Part shown: piece after piece, positions 1 through 11,400 of the stretch
How positions within the stretch are numbered: the stretch's first letter is position 1
How the letters are laid out: each line of letters begins with the position of its first letter
NCBI GenBank assembly: GCA_028551475.1
Contig: CM052358.1
Location: forward strand, 27,554,853-27,618,852
Reading direction: 5' to 3'
DNA from: Casuarina equisetifolia
Lineage: Eukaryota > Streptophyta > Magnoliopsida > Fagales > Casuarinaceae
DNA: 64,000 nt
Made by a program: the position numbers and the translations under genes
Notes under the pieces: model-generated
Database searches by the model: none
What the model was told of the DNA's origin: nothing
Seen by the model: only the letters and a program-made list of their open reading frames with translations

Positions 1-1050
1 TTGGATAATTGTTATTAGATTTTCTATTGTTGTTGGGTTTTCTAAATAAATAGAAAACCCAATCATGTTAGGAATTCAAATCTCAATTAATTTAGGAGTT
101 CAAAACCCAATTGTTTTAGGTCTCTAAAACCCAATTCTACTAGGATAGGAGATAGGTCTAAACCTAAACCCTATTTAAGAGAAGAGAAGAGGCAAAAGAA
201 GAGGAGGGGGGAGGAAATTGAGCACAACTCAAGAAAGAGGCCAAGAATTCAAGGTTTTCTTGAAGAGAAGACAAAAAGGGTGACAGACTTCTTGTTCTTG
301 GATTCAAGATGCCTTCTTTATTTCTTCTTACTATTCTTCCTCATTATTTCTTTATGTTTTAGTTTATTTTTGTTAGAGCTACGATGTAACCTAATTATGA
401 TGGTATGAATCTTATGATTATTATGTTTTGCAAGATATTTTATTTATGTGAAGTTACATATTACGAAGTTTAATGCTTTTAGGTGATTAGCTACCACTTA
501 GATGACTTGATTTGCATGTTAGAGACCGACAGGAAATAGCATGCAGTTGCTTCTTGTAATATGCAACCATAAATTAAATATGGATAGACAAATACCATAT
601 TATTTGTGTAGCTTTCGGTGTAAACTGGGAATATTCATAGATCCTAATGCATTTGGTTTGTTTCAATTCACATATAGAGATATAGTGAGTTAATGAACTA
701 AGTAGGTTTGCTATACCTAAACATAGGATAGTAAATAAATTAGGAAATTCCGCCATCACATAGATATTATCCCTCTTGCAAGCATACATAAATCTATATT
801 AATACCTAGTAATTATGGTGAAATCATATGCTCTAACATATTTCTTGTATTTAGTTTTCTTAGATTTAGTTAGTTAATCTATCATATATCAATTTGATTT
901 GCTAGATAAATTCTAGGAGTTGTTCACCGTTAGTAATTAATTGGTTTAGTAATCACCAATCTCTGTGGGACGATATCTTTCTTATCATTATATTACTTGT
1001 TCGACATGTTCACTTGCATTTAGATTTCACCGAACATGTGGCATAAATAT
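1..1050 (+). mobile_element. Probable decayed LTR-retrotransposon LTR (Ty3-like)
   Basis: This non-coding stretch has the look of a plant retrotransposon LTR read on the plus strand. Short repeats of an AAACCCAAT-like phrase occur near 50-140, followed by a purine-rich block at 176-300. Near the right end (about 953-1040) there is the phrase CTCTGTGGGACGAT, then TTACTTGTTCGACATGTTC and a short A/T-rich tail. This resembles the 'ctgtggGAttcgac ... attacttgt' segment close to the 3' end of many plant Ty3-type LTRs. No protease, reverse transcriptase or integrase reading frame is visible in the flank, so it is best called a solo or truncated LTR. The left end may lie outside the window, so the boundaries are approximate. 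The call rests on recognised phrasing, not on a search. Confidence 0.42.
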
Positions 1051-2100
1051 GTGCAGGAACTGATTTTGCAGTATGACATATAAAATGATATGAGAAAGTA
1101 TACGACCCATGACCCATGACACTCGGCTCATGATCAAATTTTGTTGAAAACTTTTAGCACCTTTGTATTTTCTATTGCACAAAAAGTAATTATTGATAGT
1201 AAGTTTCATATATTATTTCCTTCTATTTGCCCGCATGTTTATTAGCCATTTAGCCCATCAAAGCTAACAAAATCAGCATTTGTCTTACATACAAGTCATA
1301 AGCTCACCTTAATAATCAATTTTTAAATAGTAGGTAGATATTATAGTTCATATTCAATTATAACACTTCATTATTTAAAGATGATATTTTGGCGGGTTCC
1401 TTTTTTTAACCTTCTCCTTAACAAAATGATTCAAATTATTTATTTATAAACAAGTTATAAGATTTAGATTTTACTGTTAGAAGGTTTAAAAGTCCAACTC
1501 AAAAATTAACTCAATAATTTAAAAAGTCATTTTTTATTTAAACTCCACCTCAACTTACCTTTTAGTATAAATTCTTCACACTAAAGATAAAATATGTATA
1601 AAAAATTAAAAGAAAGTTAATTTTTGCTTTTATCCTTTTTTTAACTTTGTCCTTAACAAAATGATTCTTCACACTAAAGATAAAATTATAAGATCTAGAT
1701 TTTATTGTTAGAAGGTTTAAAATTCTAACTCAAAAACTAACTCAAGAATTTAAAAGTCATTTTTTATTTAAATTCCATCTCAACAACCTTATCTTTTAAT
1801 ATAAGATTCTTATCTTGCATAGATCTTGTACATTAAGCAAACATATTAAATTCAAGATTGAAAAAAGTGAAATAGATTTAATTTAAACCTTTTATATTAT
1901 GTTAAAAAACCTACAAACTCAATTTAAAAATTAAATCAAGGATTTAAAGCGTAAGTTTTTCCAATATTTTTTCAAAAAATTTATCTCATCACACTCTTTG
2001 ACGATATATTCTCCATCCAAGTTTGTTGCCGTCCGGGAGGAAGACACAGTCGGGTCCGGGTTAATTAGATTCCGAACCGAATCCTTAATATTTACTATTA
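1051..2100. other. AT-rich intergenic DNA with a duplicated repeat block
   Basis: No gene is visible here. Two diverged copies of one block of about 160 bases lie at roughly 1398-1560 and 1632-1793. Both contain a CCTTAACAAAATGATTC phrase followed by AGATTT(or C)TAGATTTTA and TTAGAAGGTTTAAAA segments. The composition becomes less AT-rich from about 2020, where the MED13 promoter and leader probably begin. Confidence 0.6.
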
Positions 2101-2488
2101 ACTAAATCCGCTCCGCCCGTCCCTTTCTGTTTGTTTCCCGAGAAGCCGTGGAGATCGGACGATAAAAGTCGGAGGAACCTTCACGGCGCCTAAGCAAGCA
2201 TATTTGTTTACCACGTTTCTGTGGATTTGATGTCTTTGGATGTTCTAATTTGTTTCTCTTCTGTACAATTTCCCGGCGGCCGAACGGTTAGTTGCTAGGG
2301 TTTTGAATTCGGGATTTAACTCCTGCAAGCTTGGATCCGTTGGTCCAGAAGAAAAATTTAGCAGAGAATATTGTTAATTTTGAGCTCTATCCTCTGTATC
2401 TACTGGCTAGGAAGTGCTTGAAGCTCTCATGAGCTTCTCCTTGGCATGAGCGTCGGGTGCAGTGACGGAGCTTCAGCTTGTAACGGCG
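2101..2488 (+). promoter_or_regulatory. Promoter-proximal region and 5' leader of MED13
   Basis: This stretch is clearly more GC-rich than the DNA to its left and leads directly into the MED13 start codon at 2489. I see no convincing TATA box, and the transcription start cannot be placed. Two upstream ATGs occur, at 2429 (a six-codon ORF ending at 2449) and at 2446 (a longer ORF that overlaps the main start). A possible splice acceptor (GTGCAG, ending at 2460) could remove both if the leader is spliced. Confidence 0.5.
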
Positions 2489-5400
2489 ATGTGGACCAAC
2501 GTTTTCAAAATTGTACTAATCAAACTCTGCAGTGGATTTTTTTTTTTTTTTGCAGACTCATTTCTGTTGTTTTCCTTATTTATTCTCTGTGTTGATTTTG
2601 ACTGCTTTGCTTGTTTTGGAATTTGGTCCATGAATTTGCACGGTGATTACCGTTTTCTACTTTTTTTTTTACTTTTTTAGTTTACAGACTCATTCTGTTG
2701 TTTTCCTTGGCATGGTCGTTTTCTGCAATATTTGTTTGTTGGCAGAACGTTAAGCTTGGTTTGTGCAAACTAAGTCTCCACTTTGGTTGGGAGGTTAATT
2801 GGATATAGTTCAGAAATGCTCTATCCATTTCTAGCCTATTTCTCTTTGTTTTCTTTCTTTTGGGGGTGCCCTTTCATTCCCTTCCTGTGTATTTGGGCTT
2901 TGCACCCTCCGATGCATGTGACATGTTTCTTACTTGTCAAGAAAATAATAATAATAATAATTATAGTTGGAAATTACTTGGTATCCTGAGAGTGGCTTAC
3001 TGAACTGCAGAACTGAGCATTTGTTAAAATTCAACAGTGTTCAGAAATTTTTTGGCTTGCGTATTCCATCCCACAAACACATCTAAGATGCTCTTCCTTA
3101 CCTCAGCTACCTGGCAACCAGCTACATGTTGTTTCTTTCACCTACACTGGATTACTACTGATATCACCTATGGTTGGACCACGTGCCGAAACTATTGCCA
3201 CCATCTTTCTGCAACCTCTACCTACCGGTGCAACTTCACAAACATGACCAGTTGCATGTCTCTCCCAGTTGCTCTGCCTTCACTTTACCCTACATCATAT
3301 AGTGGCGAATATTCTTTTGTGTGCTTGTGATAATTTTGTGAATGCTGTGACACGTTCTGGGGAATTTATTGCTAAATCAGCAGGTGAATCACCAAAGTTT
3401 CCGTTCCAGGAAAATAAAGGGTGTCAACCTAGTGAATCACTAGGGCCTTTTGATTTTGTTCTATTGGGTTTCTTTCCACATTTGATTATACAAAAAGTAC
3501 ATTGCTTTTTTCTATTTGGTACTGGGGTGTTCTAACCAATTGGTTTATTCTGTTCATGAAAATTTGGCGACTTAAAAATTGTGTTACATGGCTCGGTTCT
3601 CACCATGTTATTGTATATTTATCTGTATTTGGCATCCTCCATACTGTTTGCGTAGCTTTTTCTGTGTTGGTTTTTATCTCTCATTCATTGGATGTGCACG
3701 GGATTATCAATTTCTACAGGGAGGTCTTCATCAGATATCATGGTTTCAGTTTCTTCCCCATGAAGCTGATCTAAACCCTGTGCAAAGGTTGGGATTTCTC
3801 TCTTTTAAAATGCAACTTGATAAAGAATAAGCAGAAAAGAAATTTAGTTACCTCTTGTTAGCAGCACTACAGCAAGATTTCTTTTTGCATTGAACAGTTT
3901 GAGAGGAGAGCAGAAAGATGCCGCTACATTTTTGGTGCTTTCATCACATCTACAGTTGCAAAAGGAAGGATATCTCAGCACATGGACCAATTCCTTTGTT
4001 GGACCTTGGGATCCATCTCAGGGTCTGCACAATCCTGGTAAGGGATGCCGCACTAACCTGTTAGCATGTATTCGATGTACTGTACCTTACCATCTCTGGT
4101 CATCTAACTGATTGATACCTATTATGCATGCTCAGATGAGAAAATCAAGCTCTGGCTTTTTCTTCCTGGGCGTCATTTATCTGTTATTGAAACTGCTCAA
4201 AGTGCAGTCTCCAGATTAAGAGGTATCATGTGTTCCTGAATTTTTCCACGCCCACTTGGTTTGTTGTATTTGCATGTATCACTTCATTCTTTGATAATAA
4301 TACCAATAATTTTTTTTCTATTTATGTTCTCATAAAGTAATTGCATCTGGAATCTGGTTGGCACCTGGGGACTCAGAAGAAGTTGCAGCTGCCCTTTCAC
4401 AGGCTTTACGGAATAGGATAGAGAGGTTATTGACATTCATTTACGAAACTCTTGGTATTGCAGTTTTTCGTGTTCATTATTTGACATTGTCTTCGTGGAA
4501 TTGGCAGATCACTTATTGGACTCTCTTATGTGCGATTTGGAGATGTATTTTCCAGGCATTATCCATGTCAAAGTGAGGAAATTTTCAGGTTTGTCACAAG
4601 CATATATTGATCTATTGTAGTGGTAGAAATAGTAATGGATTGTTTAATAATGTGCTAAGAAATAATACTAGTTGTGATATTGATGGCAATGATGATGGTG
4701 ATAAAAAAAGTGATCTCACCATTCTGAGATCACGATTCAGTTTTACGCTCCTTGTTGCTAATCAACGATGCTTTAACTCTAGCTATGTTGTGTCAGCTAC
4801 AGTTGTCAATCATTTATGCTACATTGTACTTTGATGTGTTTTTTCCTCAGATATGGTGACTATATAATGTCTATGCTATGTTTTGGGAATTAACAAAATT
4901 TTCCACAGTTCCCTTAAATAACTTATTTTTCTTTGTAAATGAAAATAATACCCAAGCAGAACTAATTTACCTTTCTCTTTCTAGATCTCTTTGTGTTTAC
5001 TTGAGGGTGTAAGAACCAGCTTTGCTTGTTTCAGTTCCTGTGACTATCTTAGACTTTTTTATTTTTGGCTGATGCCTGATTGGTGAACTGTAGGAGAGGG
5101 CAACCTGCTGTTGAGTTCATATTTGCTGCAACTGAAGAAGCAATCTTTGTACATGTTATTACATCAGCAAAGTACGTCAAGTTCACACCTTTTGTCTATT
5201 GGTCCTATTGGTACAATGCTTCTTTTATTGGGCTGATAGTTTTTACTGGCATAGTTGAATTGATATTCCTTAAACTTTCTGTTTCTAGGCATATCCGGTC
5301 ACTTTCAAGTGGTGATATTGAGCGGGTATTAAAGCATTCTGCCAGTGGTTCTGTTTACACACTTCCAGGTCGATGTATTTCTATGCTGGATCTCAATTTC

Positions 5401-8400
5401 TTATTTGATTTTAGATGCTGTTCACTGCTGGAAGCCTTTCCTTGGTCCCCTCTCTGTCAGCTTGTAATTTTTCATTTCTGGAAGGCCAGGCTAATGTGCC
5501 TGTATGCATGCTTGTGCGTGTGAAAGAGGCTTTTGAATGGTATTGAACTCAGAAAATCCCATGAGATTAACCAGTGTGTAAGTGCCGTTTGGGCTACCTG
5601 TTGGCTGTTGTGGGTCAGCCTCTTACAATAGTTTCTTTACTTTTCCATCTCACTTTGGTGACCCATTGAGACAAAAAGATTCTTTTGTGGCTATTATTAG
5701 CTGAACAAAGCATAGCCTATTTATGGCAGTATGCTTACATCTTTTAGCCTGGAGTTAAGTAAATATTGAAGAAAATGCATATAATATCGAATTCAATTTG
5801 AACGAGTTGAAGTTTCCTGTCTAATAACTTGATCTCACTTGGTTAACATTTAAAGTGTTTCATAACCTGATTATGTTGTACTTCTTCGTTAGCCTCTCCT
5901 TGTTTCATCTAGTTGCATTAAATGATGTCTACTGATGAATTACAATATCAGGGGAAAGTGGCTGCAACTTCCCATGTGCTATGATCATGTATCTTCCTTC
6001 AACCTTTCAACTAACATTACCAACAAGAATTTTATTTTTATTTTTTTAAAAATAAAGGAACTAATTTAGCCTGAAGTTCAACATGTAAGTGGTTATTCAG
6101 GTGATGATCCATGTGAACTTGTATATGGAGTCAAATGGCTACCTTTCCCATCTTAATGGATCATCAGCATTATGAGGAAAGAGTCTTAACTATTCTATTA
6201 AGGGCTAGGATGAAGTTGAGAAATCTTCTGATGAATGATCTCATCTAATAGTCATATTGTAGAAAAGGCTTATGATGTGGTTATGGGGCTAATCTTGAGT
6301 TGTTGTAGAATATTGAAATAGTCAAGCAACATCCAGAATACAAAATGGAAATGGTTCTTAAGATTGCAAAGTGCCGTATCGGAAGTGATCTTTTATTTGT
6401 TTTGGATGAAGACATCAGGAGAGGAAGTTGATTAGGGAGGCTTGGCTAGGTGAAATGATGCCCACTGCTAATGAGTAGTATGGAGAACTGAAAGTGATTA
6501 TTAGACAAGGAAAAACCTTGTTACTGCATTGAAACAGTGTATGACGATTTGGGTTGATTGAAAATATGACTGTAGGAGTGGTGAAAAGAAATCTACAGTT
6601 CACATAAGTAGTTGGGATCTTTGATAGTCTCTGATGTTCAGTGTGAGACAGGCAAACTAAACTTTGATTTAGCAGGTCATTCTGAACTTTATGTATTTCT
6701 CGTTCTTGACTAGTTGGCTTTCCTACTGCACACTGTGGCGAATGAGAAAGAATAAACTAGTTTTGAGGAGGTTTTGTGGAGGTTTTGTGATATTGTCACG
6801 TCCCCATACATTGTGCTTCTGAGGTTTAAAGCACATCCATCAGGAGAAATTTTAGCCTGTGAGATCTACCACTATAGGAGATAATGTGGTTCACTTTTGC
6901 AACTCCCTTCCCTATCTATCTTTCTATTTACTTTCCAATTTTATTGTTGAAGTGCTTGCTATCCAGGCTGTGTTGTTATTTTTCTAAACTGTAAGCTATG
7001 CAATTTTTGTGGCCTTGCCAACTCTGTTGATTTTGTTTTGTGTTTATGGTATGCCAGTGATTGTTTCTCCTCATGGAATTCGTGGTAGGCTTACTGGATG
7101 TTGTCCTGGTGATCTTGTCAAACAAGTGTATTTCAGGTCTATTTTATTTTGAATTATTTAATTATTCTTCTGCACAACTTATCTTCTTCGGGTGTTAACT
7201 ACATTTCACTGGACTGATGTTTACTTTCATTTTTCTGAAAAAACAGTTCTGGAAACATGAAGAGTACAAATGGATTTGGCCTACCATATCATGTTTCTCA
7301 AAGTTCTGGTTGCCAAATGAGGGGCCAAAATTTTTATGTTGAAGTTACCCTTGGCTGCCCTGATTTCAGAAGTGACAATGCCTTACAATCAAACTCCGAT
7401 TCCATGAGGAATTTGGCCATGAATCATGTTGCTGAATCTACTGCTGTGGGAGGGGGTGATCATAAGGGATCACTTGATCAATTATCAGTTTATGAGAAAA
7501 CATTTATATATCCAGCTGAGGCAGTTCTTGTCCCAGTCCTGTGTACATCATTTGCCAGGTCTTCTTTGAAAAGGTATATTCTCTAAGTGTACGATGGATT
7601 TTGATTAATTATTTTTCAAATATGCATTGAGGCTTCACACATACAGGGGAAGGTGAACGCATCTATTCAGTTTGGTACTTCCAGTTGGGTTAGTCTTGTA
7701 AGGTAGTAGTGCTATAGATATTAGATATATTCTGGGGGAAAATGCAATCAGTTCTATGGTTTGTCACTTTATAGAATTGGTCCGTCTGGTTTGAATCTTG
7801 GGGAATAGATGCTTTGCTTTGTTTTGTATGAAAATGTTCTTCTAGCATTTCTAATGGGACTTTATACCATTTGGCACTTAGATATTTAGCACCAATAATA
7901 CATTGACGTGTGATGATGGAACCTAAATTACAAATTTAGCCTAAATAGCGAAATGGAGAAATAAAAGAGGAAGGGATTTGTGCGGATGGATGACCAATAG
8001 CAACCAAAATGAGAGGTGACTGGCTATTCCTTGGTTTCTCAGTATGAGAGGCATCTGATCCCCCCTTTAATGAAAGGAGGGGGAGCTGTTCCTTCTTCTA
8101 TATACATGTAAAAAATATTATCTTGTTTTCAGTTTCTTATATAGCAAATCTTTTTAAGTTATGTTTTATTTTCACATGTCAAAATATCATGACTTTGATA
8201 TCTCTAAGTAGTCTCATAGTATTAATTTGTGTTAAAAGGATGGCTGTTTTAATGTAGAAGCGCATCTTTGGAATTTATTTTGTACAATTGAAACAATAGG
8301 AATTGATATTACATTTTTCCATTTCTTTTAATGCTTGATACATGAAACTGACATCATTTGTACTATTTTTTTTTCACGGGTGCCCTACACAGGGTGCGGG

Positions 8401-11400
8401 TTTCTTCTTCTATTCCTGTTCAGATCATCTAATACATTTACATTTACTTGAAAGTTAATTATGGTGATAATTTTCAGGTTTTGGCTGCAGAATTGGGCAG
8501 GACCATCATTTCCTGGTTCATCATTCTTTATGCAATGGTTAGTGCTGTGTTATGAGTTATTGATGTTAATCAGTGGTTCTAAATAAGAAATGTTGCTTTT
8601 TATGTTATGCAAGTTAATCCTTAGCTAGTTGGCCCGTACAAGATTGTTGAGATGAGGCATATAGAATCAAGATTTTTTTTTTTTTTTAAATCTCAGATTG
8701 TCCTTTGAAACTGCGGCCCACATCTAATTACTGTTTGCTTCCACTAATTATTATTCTTATTTAATTAGTTTTATTTGCTATAAAGACTCTTATTTTGATT
8801 CCTAACATTCGATATTATGCTATAGATCATTTACCTGACCTTAGCATTTTTAAATTTTACCAACTTGCTTACATTTTCTTTTTGGATTATAATATGGCAA
8901 TAGATAATATCCTGAACTGCTCCAGCTTTCACTCTCTTTTTTCTTCCCCTCCTTCATTATTGTTCTGGCTTCTCCAGTGCTAGCAATATGGACTTCATGG
9001 AAGGATCATTGACTGAAATCAGTGGAATACATACCAAGCATGGATATAACAGTAGTAGCAATAGCAACAGTAGCAGTATCAGCAGCATAAGCAGCAGCTC
9101 TAGTGATAGTGATCACAAGATGACTACAGGAGCCAGCGAACTTGAGGGAGATGCTGATTCTTTAGCTTGTGGACAGTCTGGTTTATCTTCTAATGATCAA
9201 CTGGAGAATGATAGCAACAAACTGGTACTTCATCATCTGCAAAGCAAATAGTATTTATTATCTTTGTATCAATTCTGATCCACGGACACAAACCATGTGC
9301 CTGTCGGATTCCATTTTGGACATGGGGCTTCAGACATTGCAATTTCCTATAATCTATTGACAAGGGCATGACAATATGTATCATGTTTAGAACAAACCAT
9401 ACCCTGCACCTTATACCTGTTATAGTTTCTCTTGCAGTAGATCGCAGTGTGCTTTATGTTGTTGAAGTGAAGGTGTCTTTCTCTGTATTGCCCAAACTAG
9501 TGTTGATTAGTATCTGACAGTCAAAATGTGCTGTTTCTCTTGCCCATACTAGTGTTAATTAGTGTCTAATACTATTATTATAGAGAGTTTTCCAACACAT
9601 CCAAGGTTACATTCATAGGCTTTTAGTGATAGTGGAATAATGTTCTTTTGTTTTTAGTAATGTTTTGAGTTTCCTTTTTCCATTTCCGGAATAAAAATGT
9701 GGATGCTTGGACATTGAGCTTTAGCTAAATTGGCATCTTTTCCCCTTAAAATGACAACATATGGAAGGTTGAGCCATGGGTAGGCCTATTGGATGTCTAA
9801 CTTACAATAGAAATGGATTGATTTTTGAATTCTTTAATGTGTAGTAAAATGTTTAGGGTTTTTCTAGTTAATAATGTCAAGGAAATTAAAAGAGGTGGTT
9901 AACCCACTACATTTGTGAGGGAGACAGAATTGTGCATTTGTCATTTTATTCAGAACAGATTCAGTAATTACTGGAATTAGTTACCCTACCGTCATTGTGA
10001 GGGGTAGGTAGGGTTACTGAATTCAATTTTGTCAAGTTTAGTTCACTTGAATTTCAGGGGCTGGTTGTTACGGATGCTTCTGCTTGTTTCTAGGTTAGTT
10101 TTAGTGTTGGTGAATGGCAATACTTTCAGATGCAATTCAAGAAGGGTTTTTTTGTTAAACTTGATGCAATATCTCTGAAAGTTAAGTATGATATTGTATG
10201 AATTGATTTGGCAAGTGCTGTATGAGTTCTAATTTCCCGCTTTAATTTTTCACTAAATGGGACTACGAATTCTGAGGAGTTCCAATTTTGACTTTAACTG
10301 GCCTTCTAAGGGTATAGTGGATATGTTGTTAGTGCTTGCTTGGATTATGACAAATGATATTGGATCTAACCAAAGTTACATCATGTGGCACTTTGAAGTG
10401 ACATGGACACTAAAGAGGATGTCAAGGATTTGAGTGGGGCTAACTCCAGTAGTGTATGGGATTTTGAAGCTACTGGAGGAGTATTGAATCCATATTGGCT
10501 CTTTACTTGGTGGAACTAAATTTCGTACATGAACTTTTGGAACTCCATTCTGACTTTGACTAGTCTGTTTGAGGATAAAACAAATGTGGGTAACCTTGCC
10601 CCGGCTCATGACACTTGGATGTAGGATGGGTTTTTGTTTAATTGATGGCTTTAATGATTTTTGTTTTAGGGCAGATTTCTTATAACATTACGGGTTGAGT
10701 CTAAAATTTGCTCAAAGTTACAGTATATATAATGAGAGGGCATAACTTAAAAAAAAAAAAACAAACAAGAACAACAAAATGAGGGGTCCTCTCCCTCCCC
10801 ACTTTTCCTTGAACGTTTAGAAATGTCTTCCCCTGGAGGGTTGGAATTGCCTTTGGGTGCTGTTGCTTGTCATGGATGCTCAATTATGTTATTTAATCAA
10901 ATTGTGAACTCCAAATATAGAATTGGCATTTGCTTGTTGGTTAACTGAAGTTGTATAGTTCTATGATAGCTATTCTTCTTAGCTCTTTTTGTTTATCATT
11001 TATGTCATTGGACTTCAATGTTATGAAATAGATTTTTTGATTGAAAAATTATATTTGGGTAGCAGATGACATTTGCTTCTAATTTGATTGTGATTGCATA
11101 CTGCGTGGTTGATGAAACAAAATGAATGTTACAAATGTACCCTTGAGTTTAAGTGGCGCTGTTAACTTGTGATACTCTTTTTTAATTTTTCACGTTTGTT
11201 GTACTTAATGGCTAAGTGAGGACATATCAGAACTTTTTGGGGATGGTGAATGTGAAGTTCACTTAATACCCTAACGCTGCAATCAACTAATGGTTATCTA
11301 CAATTGTTCTTGATTAATGAATTAAATTTATTGGTTTGGCAAACAAATCAAACTTTAATTTCAATGCAGGGTTCCAAGCGCCCTCGAACTGGGATGACAG

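Noticed and set aside
10376-10609. Minus-strand 77-codon frame inside MED13 intron 12
   Set aside because: It lies in a large intron, lacks a family signature and is not flanked by promoter or terminator features.
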